DNA from: Neelides folsomi
Lineage: Eukaryota > Arthropoda > Collembola > Neelipleona > Neelidae
Length of the DNA stretch: 64,000 bases
Assembly (NCBI GenBank): GCA_034687125.1
Contig: JAQGBZ010000034.1
Span: 124,001 to 188,000 of the forward strand
Direction of reading: 5' to 3'
A program made the position numbers and the translations under genes. Shown piece after piece: positions 45,401 to 57,813 of this stretch (its first letter is position 1; each line of letters starts with the position of its first letter). Below the pieces are notes generated by a model. The model had not been told where the DNA came from. It did not search any database and worked only from the letters and a program-made list of their open reading frames with translations.

Positions 45401-47990
45401 ATATCTAATAAACTAATAATAGTTATTTCATAAATCCGCAGTTAAAGTAATTGAATTAATCACTTAATTACCATTCCAAAGTAAATTATATTTAGTTTTT
45501 TCCCCAAATTTAATCAACCCTGAGGGCGGCTTGTGACTGTAGATGAAGTGGAAATTAAATTGGTTCTTTTTTCCTAATTACAATTCCTAATTTCTCATAA
45601 ATGACCATTGATAATCAATTTGTCCAACTCGAGATGTTTCCACTTGTTGGCAACCAACCCACGTCAAGATGTTAATTAGCCATAATCTCCACACTTATGT
45701 ATTCACCATAGTGAGATACATTTACATATGATGCATATCACGTTCTCACATCCTCAATTACGATTACCAGTCAATAAAATAAAATATTTGGCATATACAT
45801 TACTAACAATAACATATACACTACAATAAGGATTGTAACATGTGTATAATTTGTATACTAGTCAATGAATGTAAAGAGATGAACACATTTGTATTGTAAA
45901 TATATTTGTACATGTAGGTATATGTATTGTATGTATATTTCTCAAGTCTTCCGTCATTTGTGTCCTTGTGAATGACGAAGGAGGGAGATGTTCAAAACCA
46001 TTTGAACTTTGTTGGGCGTGTTCGGCCTCCTCACGTCTTGGGCGTCGACTTCCCCTTCTTTATATTAGAATGAGCCTCAGACAACTTCTCATTTATTGAC
46101 CACCTCTTTTTTGTCCATTAACCAGGTTAATTTAACCTTCTAACGATGCACAAAGTGAAGTGGTTGGAGAGAAGGAAATTGGGTCTATTCATTAAGACCA
46201 TGTCTAGCAACCCTTCACCAAAGTTAATAAGAATGGGATGAACTATTGAGAACAAATGAAACTTGCATCATCTGTGATCTTAATTACAATTAAGGAATAA
46301 TAGTCGGTCCATAAATACCCAAGTAGGAGTTATGAAATGGCCGTAAATGAGAAAGTCGTTTAATTAAGTCAAATGGTTAAAATATTGGACCATAAACAGA
46401 TCCCCATGAACCATAATAAAAAGTAGTATGGAAGAATGTGCCAAGTAAGATAATATTTAAATGAACCTTAAATTGCATCATCGGGAATGAAAAATGATCC
46501 ATTTACTCTTTGGGGGGATAATTAAGTAAGGGGAGAGGTAAATCAACTTACAATTGCCGCTTATTGTTGAAAGTTATGGGCGGATGGTCGATGAGGGTCA
46601 GCTATTCTTCGATCCGAAATTCGGAAGCGTCGTGGCAAAATACCCGTTGCACGTGTTTGGAATATTCCGGTCCACTCGCGCAGACCTCTCAAATAACCTC
46701 ATTATGTTTACATGGCCAAAACGGGTTTGGATAGGAAATTACAAATGGGGATGATCGATATGGATAAATAATTTATTCCATTTGGCATCGTAAATTAATA
46801 AATATTTAAAATGGCTTGAATAAAAGAAATAACCAAAAGCTTCATAAAAATAACCACGAGGAATTCCCTCAATGGGGCAAAATGAGAAATTGATTTTCAT
46901 TTTCCTATAAATGAATCTCCAATAACAATAAAAACCTTTAATTGAGGCTTTTATAAGTCTAGTTATAAGAGGTGATGTATGTGTTTATTTTATAATATAA
47001 TTGATGGGTTTAAATTGTATATGTTATATAATTATTAATTTGCAAGATCGCATGGGATCATTGTGAAGTTTAGCAATTCGCATTGTGATCGCGAGAAAGA
47101 TATTGGGAGATCTCGAGAGAGGGAAAAGCAAAGAAAATGTGTCTCTCTTTTATCTAAATTAAATTTACTAAATTTAATTAGTTTTAAATACCTTTAATTC
47201 CTAAATTAATTATTCTTCAATCCATTTATATTTTTATGAGAAAATTTCTTCATTTTCCACTTTAAGTTCCAAAGTTAATTTGTTTGGATTTTCCTCATCG
47301 ACGAAATTCTTCTTCTTTTCCTTTAAAGGTTCTCTTTGTGTGTTCAATTTTCATCGAGATTTATTTAGAAAATTTAAGGAACTTGCACCAAGAAGTTATT
47401 TAGTACAAAGGAATTAATTTCAATTAAATTGGTTATTGTCACACATTTGATCTCTTTTGCCTTTGTCCTCTCCAATGATTTGAACAAGGAAAATCGAGAT
47501 TAAATTGGTAAGAAATAATTTAATCTATTTCTAATCACAACTATTTTTTCTTCATTCTTCACGCTGCCAACTCACTTTGTTTTAAACATATGCTTAAAGT
47601 AAACTTAAAGTTAAAGTAAAGTTTATATTATAAGTTTATACTTATGTTATAAAAATACATTTGTATAGATACTGTGCTTAAATATATTTAAGATATTAAG
47701 ATAAATATACAATATAATGTATCATTAACTTTGGTTTTCTTTCGCTTCTGGCTCTTACTCTGAATAGTATAAGACGATTTTTCATTTGCAAAAGAATAAA
47801 CCTAAATAATAATTAAAATTATCGACACTGATTTTCTTTAAATAGGAAAATTCCAAGAACACTTTTAAAATGGACATCAGTGGATTTTCTCATTGTCAAA
47901 TAATAATGGAGATATACTCAGTTTTAACATGACTCAAATCATTTCCAATTTACTTCGAGTTCAATCTCAATCTTTAACAGACTTGACATT
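42432..47990. other. Large gene-poor region, UAP promoter to TBC1D7
   Basis: 42432-42780 is GC-rich and is probably the UAP promoter and leader. It contains nested palindromes around 42505-42545 (ggaccccaagtggggttgg, then tccggaccgga). 42830-42930 holds an imperfect tandem of about 22 bp built on gatccaatagggacaatc. A 569-bp foldback element lies at 44072-44640. A GC-richer, open-frame island occurs at 46554-46754. Around 47040-47130 a purine-rich patch may belong to the TBC1D7 promoter. Otherwise AT-rich, with no recognised exon in more than 4 kb. Confidence 0.5.
44072..44640. mobile_element. 569-bp foldback transposable element with TA target site
   Basis: The ends are cagggggcaccgagattata (left) and the inverse of cagggggcaccgacattata (right). 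The inverted arms continue for about 110 bp, including aagtacacccgccaagt and ccgccgtttg. TA flanks both ends (44070-44071 and 44641-44642). The interior is AT-rich, and no transposase frame is seen. It is a non-autonomous DNA transposon, unrelated in its terminus to the cagggtgg family. Confidence 0.9.
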
Positions 47991-49648
47991 ATGGCATTTG
48001 GAGGTAACCCTTTTAAATATAACTATTATTATCAATATTGAACTATAATTATTAATTGTTTATCCTTTAATTTTAGTTAAATTTAAAGAGGCCAATAAAT
48101 ATAAATTTATTAGGTAAAGTGGAGAATGAGCGGAACTTCCGATCCCATTATTACGAGAAAATGGGATTTCGCGTTGTGGAAGAGAAAAAGTCATTAGAAA
48201 TTCTTTTAAAAGAAAAACCGATCGACAGAGCGAAACTGATTCAGTTTGCTCTTCGGTTTTCGGTTCCCAATATTCATCGGATATTACTTTGGAAATTAAT
48301 TCTTGGTATTTTAATAATTAATGGCAATTGTTTATTTTATAATTTAAGTAATTACCATTCAAGGACATACAATTCCCATAATTTTGCCATATTTAATATA
48401 TTAATTAAATTTGTTAGAGATTTTGCCATTGTATTTGGACCAACATGGATTCGTTCGGGATCAACGTAAAGAGCAATTTGAAGATCTTCTTCATTATCTT
48501 CATCTTCTTCAAGTGAGCAGCGGTCATTTGTCCAAACCTCATCTCTTTGTCCTCATGAAATATTTAGAGGAAGGATCGCTGAAGCTCAACTATAGAACAC
48601 AAGTACTTGACATAATTAATCATTCATGATTATTATTTAAAATTAACAATATATTAAATTTAATTAATAAATTTAATTAATAAACGTGATTAATGGAGGA
48701 ATTAATTGAATAGTTAGGAAGTCGGGACAGCATGGTCCTCCTTGCAATTAACGAAGCCCTTTCGGACGTCCTTGACTCGGACGCGGAAGTTTATTGGGTT
48801 TCAAAGCAGTTTTTTAACATCGTGAAGTCCTTCAGGGGAATGGTTCCTTCCTTGATCACCTCAACCTACAAACTCGTCAACAAGCACGACGAGGAGCTTT
48901 ATGGGTTAATTTAACATTATAACAATGTTAATTTAACATATATGCAACATATTTAACAATTTTGATATTTAATAAAAATCATCATTCTGTGAATGAAAAT
49001 GAATATTCTTATTTATATTTACAGATATTTAGAAAATAACAAATTTTTTAAAGAGCTTCCACTCCAAGATTGGTTTGACAAAGGTTTTGCTGGCGTTCTT
49101 CCTTTCAGTTCAATACAAAGGTCCATTTCTGTTAATTTAATACTACAGATGCATTTAACTATTTGTATTATGAACTAAATGTTGTCTTAAGTGGCATTAA
49201 AAAAGAAGAAAAATTTAATTAAGTTTTACTTATATTAGAGTTTGGGACAAGCTGCTGGGCGGTTCTTCAGTTGTGATGGTTTACGTGGCCATTTGTCTTT
49301 TACTTAAACTGAAGCAATTGATTCTTAAGTCCAATTCTGTTCACAAAATTCTCGAAGGAATTAAGCAGGTCATTGTTAAACTGATGATGCTAAAACAGTT
49401 CAAATTGAAATAATTTGAATAAATTAAATGAATCTTGTTATTAATTAAATCTTGTTCATTGGTAGATTAACGAGACAACGGCCGATTTGGTTGTGAGTGA
49501 AGGAATCGACTGGTGGCAGGCGAGCGGAAGTCAACTTTATCCTGGGCCAAACACCGAAGTCCACAAAGAGCATCGAAACCCAGTGAAATATTTTCCAAAA
49601 TCATTTTCTCATCAAACCTCAGTCAGATTAAATCCAAATATTCATTAA
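47991..49648 (+). CDS. TBC1D7: TBC1 domain family member 7
   Basis: Third subunit of the TSC1-TSC2 complex, which restrains Rheb and TORC1. Exon 1 is proposed as 47991-48003 (ATGGCATTTGGAG), joining 48114-48305 to give [20 protein letters not shown], then [16 protein letters not shown]; human TBC1D7 has [20 protein letters not shown]. Later exons encode [40 protein letters not shown] (human [20 protein letters not shown]), [20 protein letters not shown] (human [20 protein letters not shown]), then [29 protein letters not shown], and a terminal exon ending at TAA 49646-49648. The order and spacing match the whole 293-residue human protein. The first exon is the weakest part: the frame is open upstream of exon 2 only as far as the acceptor, so an ATG exon is required, and this one fits in phase. 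Confidence 0.93.
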
Positions 49649-49917
49649 ATATTCTAAGATACTAATAATGTGAATAATGCAATTGATAAATTGATATGAT
49701 TAAATATTTTCTCTTTAATATTTCAAATTTCTTATTTATTTATTTGACGTCAAATCTCAATGTTAAAATACAATAATTTAAAAATGGAAATATTAAAATC
49801 ATTTAAAAATGAAAACATTAAAATCATTAAAAATGAAAACGCTACAAAACGTAACAAAACATGATTAAAAGCATATGACATAAAAATGTAATTAATAACA
49901 CAATTAATGTAAAAGGA
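49649..49917. other. Convergent 3' gap, TBC1D7 to zinc-finger gene
   Basis: Short AT-rich spacer containing both 3' ends; nothing else seen. Confidence 0.6.
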
Positions 49918-50964
49918 CTAGAGATTTTCAAAAGCTTGATGCAACAAATTGTCCACAATTATGATTTGCTGTTCGTCGGATGTCTCGGGCGGGAGATGAA
50001 TTCTTTTCATATGGGTTTTGAGATTGTCGGGTCGTTGAGTGGCATAAGGGCAAGAAGGGCAAACAAAGGGCTTTAAAGATTCATGACGAAGCAAATGGTC
50101 AGACAAACGCTTTTTGTCGGCGTATCTTGCTGGGCATTGGGGACATTCAAATGGTTGGCTTTTGGTGTGACTTAACATGTGACGTTTGAGTCCTTCGTTG
50201 CTACCATATCTGGAAATGGAATTAAATTAATCAATTAAAATAATGTTGTTATACTTTGATTAACATTATAAATAATTAAGATTTTATAAGGTTATACAAT
50301 TATACTATATAAATATAAATTCATTATTATGTTAATTAAATAAATTAAGTTGATTACAAAATGAAAGATTACCGTCTTGGACAAATTGTGCAAATATGTT
50401 TGATATGATCGCGATGTTGAGATTCTTGATGTTTCTTCAGGGCAGCTTTTTCCACGGAAGTGTAAGAACAATGGGAGCAATGAAACGGCTTGGTTTGTGA
50501 ATGCCTTCTTATTTGATGACATTTCATTTGACCCTCGGTTCGACCTTTGAAGGAACATGAAGGGTAGGGGCAGAGAATCGACTCCAGCGGACTCCCATCG
50601 ACGTTTTTCCCATGGCGGACAGCCAAATGGCGAACCAAATTACCTTTTTGAAGACTTTCAAAATCGCACTCAGGGCACTGACAATTTAATTTTTTAATGA
50701 ATAAATTAAGTATATAACTATGCAGCTTATTTATCTTGTGATTCTTGTGTCATGTCAATGACATGGTGTCATGGACAACAAAGACAAGGTTGATATATAC
50801 TACTTATTAATTAACAATAAGTAATTATTTAATTGCCAAATTACCCGTAACAAGAAAATGTGAGGAGAATGGGACTTTTGATGAAGATTGAGACCTCCTT
50901 TGGTTCGGAACTTCTTTCGGCACTCGGAGCATTTAAAACTGACACGTTTTTCAGCTTCACACAT
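49918..50964 (-). CDS. C2H2 zinc-finger protein, seven fingers
   Basis: Probable nuclear DNA-binding protein of about 245 residues. ATG at 50964 gives MCEAEKRVSFKCSECRKKFR. Four exons: about 50847-50964, 50369-50680 (split near CPECDFESLQKGNLVRHLAV) and 49918-50211. Fingers in order: FKCSECRKKFRTKGGLNLHQ; CPECDFESLQKGNLVRHLAV; LCPYPSCSFKGRTEGQMKCH; FHCSHCSYTSVEKAALKKHQ; HICTICPRRYGSNEGLKRHM; FECPQCPARYADKKRLSDHL; FVCPSCPYATQRPDNLKTHM. Each has both Cys and both His. The protein is nearly all fingers, with a short acidic tail ending HQAFENL. Fingers of the xCxxC...SY/CxxK type resemble the REST/CTCF-like polydactyl class, but no specific ortholog is recognised, so no symbol is given. Confidence 0.88.
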
Positions 50965-52069
50965 TTTTATGCCAATTTGTTTAATTGTCCATTAGATAAT
51001 TTAATAGCAGATATGGGTGATATTCAAACTTTCCCTTAATTAATACTGTTAGGTTATAATAATGATTAGAAATAAATGTTAAGAGGAATTTAAAATGTTG
51101 GTGAAAAGTTTGACTAGCGATGAAGAGGAAATGGGGGAATTTTGGGAGACATCTGCCCGAACCTCACAGCTGTCTTACCCGGGTTACAAATTATATACTC
51201 CTGCCTCCCCTATACAGGTCCACAATATAGATATGTATCTCTGTGTTGAAATTGTATAATTGTACTTTAATCTAAAAGTTTTTTCCCTGCCATAGAAACA
51301 TAAATATGTTTATCTTATATATTACCTAGGTATATATGGTACGTATTGTATTGATGTACGCTATTCATTTCATGTACAGATTTGTATTAAACTCGTTGTG
51401 TCTCATATATGCTTTTATGTATTTAATCAGCTTAAAAATATAGACATGTATTTACTATAAATATAGCATAAATGGCTTTTAGTACATATTATGTATATAA
51501 ATGTAAATAGGTATGTCACATCTCATGATCATGTTGTAATTGCTGCTATCTGCTATGCTTTGCAAAAAAGATCTCAGATAACCCCAAATGGCTTTCAATG
51601 ATCAATTGTGTTTAAAATCACAAATTTTGTTTTTGTTGTTAACTCTGAAGTCGAACAAAAATTTAATTTATAACACTTGTTACTTAAAAGTTCAATGAAA
51701 AGATAATAAGAATTGTGTATTCTATCTGTACTTATTGGTTAATTATGCAAAAAAGATTAATAAGATTTATTAGATATATATACAAAAACACATGAAGGTA
51801 AACAATAGGTATTTTATTTTAAGACAACATAAATTATTTAATCTGGGCTCAAATATTGTTTTAAATTGCTCAATTGACATTAATAAAGGCATTTGTGACA
51901 TTTAATAAAGGCATCTTGAATAAATATTTTAGCTGCCTGAACATTATTTAACTAAATCCCCAAATGACTAAACTATTTAATAGATAATGAGTAATTATAT
52001 GTAACTATAATTGTAAATCTATTATTTGGCAAAAATTACATTTTATATACATTTTGTGTGTTCTAAGAA
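50965..52069. other. Intergenic, zinc-finger gene to acyltransferase
   Basis: About 1.1 kb, strongly AT-rich apart from 51100-51220, which may be the promoter side of the zinc-finger gene. No gene, RNA or repeat could be supported. Confidence 0.55.
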
Positions 52070-53771
52070 TTACAGTTCAGTCCTTGGAACAGAATCCGGA
52101 GATTTTAAAATTGTTTCCGTCTTATTGTAAAATATCCCATTTCTCTCTGCAGGGGGTTCAGCTTTTGGTTCTCTTCGACTTCCGCCTCCGACTAGAACAA
52201 ATTAATTGATTTGATAACATGACACTTTTTATATAAACAATATCGACAACAATTAAACGTTTAATCATTAAAAGTAAATTGTCATTTATTTGAAATATTC
52301 ATATATTACCTCCACTAAACATAAGTTTTTCAATCTGGATAAATGGTGATTCAAAAGCGATTGTTGCGATGAACCCAAGGAAAAATGAAATCATCATGTG
52401 AGCAAAGAAAAAATTAGTCTGAAATAAATTGAAATTAATAATAAGAATTAATAATAAAGTTGGCCTTCATTCAATAATCATTAAACTGTTCAATTAATAC
52501 ATTTATAATATGTTTTCATTAATTATATTCTAACCATTGTGTATGGCTTGAAAGAAATCGGTTGTTGGAAGCTGAGATGGAAAATCATTTGCAAATGAAG
52601 TGAGATCAAATAAACACAGAAACAAGTCCGTCCGAGTGGCATGAATCCCTTCCAAGATAGGAAAGTGTTCACAAATCCCCCGTAACCTTTGACACATGCG
52701 AAGACAACCCAAGCGACGGCGACGCTCCAAGCAAATCGGTTCAGCCCTCCGTAAATCATCCCTCCGATCCTTGGAATTTCCTTAGTTGGGTCAAAGTAGG
52801 GATGAATTCCATAAAGGACGGCCAGGGCAGTTCCAGCAGCCACCAGCCATCCAACGACAACCACCAATTTATTCAAATGAATTTTCCCTCCTCGGGTCTT
52901 GAAGAAAATGAACCCAAGCCACATGCCGACGATGTAAGATTGCGCATGGCCGTAAGGCTTGATATAGATATCAGGATAATAATCGAAATTCCTGTAATGA
53001 ACATTTAAATTACACTCAAAATACAGCAAAGAATAAAATAATAACTATAAGAGTAAAATAAGATTAACAAGAAGTAAAGCTTAACATTTATTTAAAGTTT
53101 AAATTTTATATTTAAATTTTATTATAGCTTAAATTTTTATTTACGCTCTTGTTCCAATAGAAGTTGGAGTTGTTTCCCAAAAATAAACCATAAGACCGGG
53201 AGCAATAATTGACCCGACCATTAAAATTCCTAAGAACGCCGATCCAAGAACGTTGTATTTCCAAAGTGGATAAACCACAAAAGGAGCAAGAATGTACAAT
53301 TGGAAATCCACTGCAAGATACCACGCTTCTCCTTGGCACTAAATACAAGGTTCAAAATTACACAGCTAAATACATAAATTAAAAGTAATACAGTATTAAA
53401 AAAAAGTATATATTTATGTTACGTCTACAGTATGTACTTTATAGTTATAGTTATAAATTTCTTGAATGTGAGAAGTTCAATATCAATAATTATGATTACA
53501 ATTGCAGAGTAATGTTAAAATCAAAGTTTTTACGGTTTTTACCAATTCTGAGACATTGATGAAATTGTTGAGATACAAAATGTTGGTCCACCAGTTCTTT
53601 TCGCAGAAATGAGACCAAGTGTCCATAATATTCCAATAAGGGCCACTACCAACGTATGGGACCAAAGTGGCCATAATTCCCAAAAGAATTAAATACGTTG
53701 GGGTCAATCTAAAATTAAAGATGTTTTAAATATAATTAAAGAAATAAGAAAATTTTATATGTAAGTGCATA

Positions 53772-53808
<37 letters not shown>

Positions 53809-56299
53809 TAAATGGGCTAATCCATGGTGAGTGTAAAATATGAATAATGAGAAACGCCTGAGGTTCCCTCAATATGCCCCAAAGTCATAAACGCGTGTTT
53901 TAAGTTTATGACTTTGGGGCATAGTGAGAGAACCTCAAGATTTTCTCGTTATTCACATTTTACTTTCGCCTTGGATTAGCCTAAATAATTAATAAATAAT
54001 AATCTCTTTAAATGATTTAAATTACAATATTTGTACCTTAAATAACGATGAATGTAAAACATAGGTAAAAAGTTAGGATTGAATGCTTTTGCCTTTTCAA
54101 ACATCTTCATGAGAGAATAAGTGACAAGAAGTCCGCTGATGACAAAGAAAGTGTCAACAGCCACTGTGGCATTCAAAATCGTAAGGATTTTCCAATCTTC
54201 ATGAACCTGGAAGGGAAAATTGAGATTTTCAAACAAAACAAAATTGACATTTTGACCTCGAATGTCAAATGTCAAAATAATTTATTAAAAAATCCTCACC
54301 AATTTGAGATCCACCATATTGAACTGTGGGATGAAAGTGGCCATATACCACGTGTGACCTAAAACGACCCATGATGTACTAAAAAATCTCAACCCGTGAA
54401 GACAGCCAAGATCATCTGCAGACTTCCTCGTATTTAAAAACTTCTTCACATTGGTGTACACAGAAAATGCTATGATTACTTGTAATCCAACACCTGTGGA
54501 ATTAATATTCTACTATAATTGTTTTATTTAATTTTAATTTAACTACAATTTGGTCTCTTACTTCCTTTTTCTGCTTTGGCCTTTTCATCTCTTCGCAAGT
54601 CAAGGAAAGTTCCAAGAGCACAAAGGAAGAAAATTACAGAAAGTAAAACTCTAAAATATAAAAACTAAACATTAAATCGTTTACTTATATGTATTAATCA
54701 TAAATTAAGGTTAATTGTAAATATAATTATGGTTAATTGTAAGTATATAAAATTGATTAGCTTGTAAAAATAAAAAAAAATTAAAATTTACATGATTGAA
54801 ATATCCCCAGCATCCAAAGGAGGTTTTTCATCTGTATAACATTGGAGCATATTTGGAATTAAGAATTTGATTGTTGAATTGTTGTAAATTTCTTGTGCAA
54901 TCAACACAACATCTTCTTGTGAACATGTCGATGGAGCACAAACGGCCAAACTCGGGATCATAAAGATTCCTTCAGCAATGCTGATTAATTTCTAACAGTT
55001 CAAAATATTATCAATTATTATATACATTAAATAGGTACATACACTTTATATTAGGTAATTGTAATACATAATTTGTATTTATTTTTTCAAATGATTTTGT
55101 CTTACAAGAAGATCTGCAGGTGAAACAGCCTTTCTAGGACTAAAATTCAAACTCAAACTGTTTTCTGTAACGTCTACTGGAGGAACTTGTGGAATTAACC
55201 TCAGCGTGCAGTAACGACCTCGGAATTGAAGTTGGCCATTTTTCCTCGACCTCGTCCCAACACACTCGTCGTAATCTCCCATCAAGTTAATGTGACCGCT
55301 GAGTAATCCTTCCGGAGGTTTACCATATGCATCCGCCACTAAAAATAATAAAAATAGATTTAAATATTAAATGTAATTAATAGGTTTCCATACTTATATA
55401 CAGGGTGGACCATAAGTTGCTTTTAATACGATTGTTTATTTAAAACAGAAAGCAACGTATGGCGAACCCTGTACACAATGTATGTCGTATAGCTTTAAAT
55501 GGTATTTACTACATTTACTGTACGTTTAGGCATGTGCTTGACATTTGCTACATTGTTTTATTAGTGAAATTTGCTCCTTGACTTTTATTAAAACTTGACT
55601 ATCATTTTAAACTGCCTTTAAGGGTAAACATTATTTGCAATTCATAACAAACAATTGAATTGGTTCCTTGAACGCTTTGGGTCTTTGTTCAACTTAGAGG
55701 TGATTGATTGTGATTGACATTTTATCACCAATATGACATTGACATTTTATCTATTTACAAATTGTAAATTTGATAGCTTCCACTTCTTTCAATACTCGAT
55801 CTCATAATTCCTCAAATGCAGAAAGTTTAAAAATCTTGAATTCAAAAATAACTAAATCGGTTAGGTAAGGTAATTAGGTGAATATATAGTTAAATTTTAT
55901 AATGATAGATATTCCCTTAATTTGATAATTAGGTAATTAGAAGTTTAATTTATATGCATTTGAAATTTAGATCTTTTTATATATCTTACTATGTAAGGCC
56001 CAAATTTCTTCGTCTTTGAGCGTCCGGTTAGCGCTCAAAATGGCAATCCATTCTACAAGATGTTCCAAACATTGAGTTCCCTCCAAGATCCTTCTGAGTT
56101 GCGGGATGATTTCCGGCGAGTGAATTATCTCATCCAGGTAAGAAGGCAAAATGTTTTGAATAAGATAATCCAAAGCACCCGAAGAGACATTACTCAAATG
56201 TGAGGAATATTTGTTCCTAAATGTTTTCCCTAATTGGAGGTTTTTAGGAACGGCGTCCGCCACCACCAAGAGGGAAAGAGCCAACGCCAAAATCTTCAT
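52070..56299 (-). CDS. Nose-resistant-to-fluoxetine (NRF-6)-like membrane acyltransferase
   Basis: Multipass protein with an N-terminal secreted NRF domain and a C-terminal acyltransferase-3 domain. ATG at 56299 gives signal peptide MKILALALSLLVVADA. The first exon (to about 55978) and the next (55090-55339 region: LLSGHINLMGDYDECVG, then YCTLRLIP) form the NRF domain, followed by AVCAPSTCSQEDVVLIAQEI. The acyltransferase part reads DLGCLHGLRFFSTSWVVLGH, VAVDTFFVISGLLVTYSLMK, LTPTYLILLGIMATLVPYVG, then WWTNILYLNNFINVSE, CQGEAWYLAVDFQLYILAPF, YGHAQSYIVGMWLG, MPLGRTCFCVYLISLHLQMI and MMISFFLGFIATIAFESPFI; the final exon ends at TAA 52070. These are the standard blocks of the family (CLHGxRFxSxxWVxLGH, VDTFFxxSGxLVxY, WWxNxLYxNNF). 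Introns hold a MITE, a foldback element and a microsatellite. Substrate unknown. Confidence 0.93.
53773..53804. repeat. (TAA)n microsatellite
   Basis: About nine ATA/TAA units in an acyltransferase intron, immediately 5' of the foldback element. Confidence 0.9.
53814..53981. mobile_element. Foldback element, family B, long copy
   Basis: Arms of about 78 bp: gggctaatccatggtgagtg at the left pairs with the inverse ending ggattagcc at the right, and the arms continue through atgccccaaagtcataaa into a short central loop. It lies in an acyltransferase intron, and the arm similarity is about 85 percent by eye. It shares about 55 bp with the element at 62463-62553. Confidence 0.88.
55401..55471. 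mobile_element. Short TIR element (mariner-type MITE), copy 4
   Basis: 71 bp in the first acyltransferase intron. Left cagggtggaccataagttgc; right is the inverse of cagggttcgccatacgttgc. TA flanks both sides. Confidence 0.9.
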
Positions 56300-57813
56300 T
56301 TTTAACTCCGAACCTCAAATGAGAATCGATAATGAAGTGACGGTCAATTTTATGGACCTGGTGATAAATAATACATAATTGTTTCTCACCTTGATGTATC
56401 CATCAACACGGTTCCATATTGGCCTATCTCACCTGTCAAAAAGAGGAAGTAAAATATTATAAGCATTACAAGTTACAAGTATTACAAGTTCAAGCATGTT
56501 CCACACACGGGGTGAAACCATTGGGAATTGGAATGTGTCAATTACGCTCCAGACTCCCAGATGCTCCCATGACTCGGATAAGAACAAATACATGACTCTA
56601 ATTATTGATTAATTTTATTGGTATTCTTTCGATTCACCTCGTTCAAAGTATCAGTCAACTTAAATCAATAAAATTATTTAAACTTCACTTATCTCTGTTT
56701 TTAATTTAGCATAAATTTAAATATGTTATATGAGTTATACATATCTACTTTATTACCTATCTTATATATCGGGTGGTCCAGAGGTCGATGCGTATTTTTA
56801 ATGAGTGATATCTTTTTTATTTATTAACCGAATTTCGTTAAAATTGGCAGGTATATACTTTATATATCGTATAATATAAGTAAAACCTCAAACTCTTCAA
56901 TTAAGCCCTATTTACTTCTATTTATTTACCGGGGTTTCCGCGAATGCTTTTGGCTAATATCCTCTTTCAATTTAACCAAAGTAGACTGGTTTTTTGACAT
57001 AACCCTAGATGAAGAAATTGAGGGGAGTCAGATCGGAAGATCGGATGGGTTTTTTTTATCATTAACCATCTTAAATTTATGATTGATCAAAAAAAACGCA
57101 TCGATCTCTGGTCCACCCTGTATATATAATATATAACATACACACTGTATATACCTACTAGCATTAAATTAATTATAAAGTTAAGTTCTTAATTATATAC
57201 AATTAATAATTATATACTTATAATTAACTTCTTTTCATATTTTATGCAATATTGTTAAAAAATATGGCAAAGACCATATTAAATATACATTGTATTGTAC
57301 TACATACATACATATCTGTATATGATATATCCATATTATATAGGATACATATTATACATACATGCATATTTATATGATACGCCATTTAAGTAATTCAGTT
57401 TTGGCATATTTTGAATACAAAGTTTTCGCAATTTTCCTACCTTGTAAATTTACCGAGTTTCACAACATAGAAGTAAATAAGATAGGTGATGTTAGTGCGC
57501 GTCGATCACGTTGGATAAATGACATGACAGAGAGATGAGTAAATCAATAATTAATTTCCACATTAAATGTATTAATTGCATGCTAATATGGCCATTGACT
57601 GCAAAGGCCCGACACAACATTAAATTTGTATGAATGACAATGATGATGTTTGAAGATAACCGACAAGTGTTGGAATATCACCAACATGGAATTAATTGCT
57701 TTTTCATGTTCCATGGGACCAAATCTTAATAATGAAAAACCGTCATATCATATCTCCAATGAAGCTTTTGAAGATTTCATTTTATTTCACTTATTTCCTA
57801 GTTTGAATTGTTT
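56300..57813. other. Intergenic with a decayed mariner-like element
   Basis: The acyltransferase promoter side is at 56300-56640. A 352-bp decayed transposon lies at 56769-57120. AT-rich sequence follows to the 3' end of the inhibitor gene. No cellular gene recognised. Confidence 0.6.
56769..57120 (-). mobile_element. Mariner-like transposon remnant
   Basis: The ends, cgggtggtccagaggtcgat and the inverse of cagggtggaccagagatcga, are inverted repeats of about 30 bp with TA on both sides. On the minus strand around 56995-57045 the reading RSSDLTPLNFF, then a stop in place of Trp, then GYVKKPVY matches the RSPDLTPLDFFLWGYVK block that carries the third catalytic Asp of mariner-type transposases. 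The frame is broken and most of the gene is missing, so the element is dead. Confidence 0.85.

Noticed and set aside
48119-48469. TBC1D7 reading from 48119 through 48469 as one exon
   Set aside because: It starts at GTG and reads through an obvious intron after LLWKLILG; the next family block resumes at 48419.
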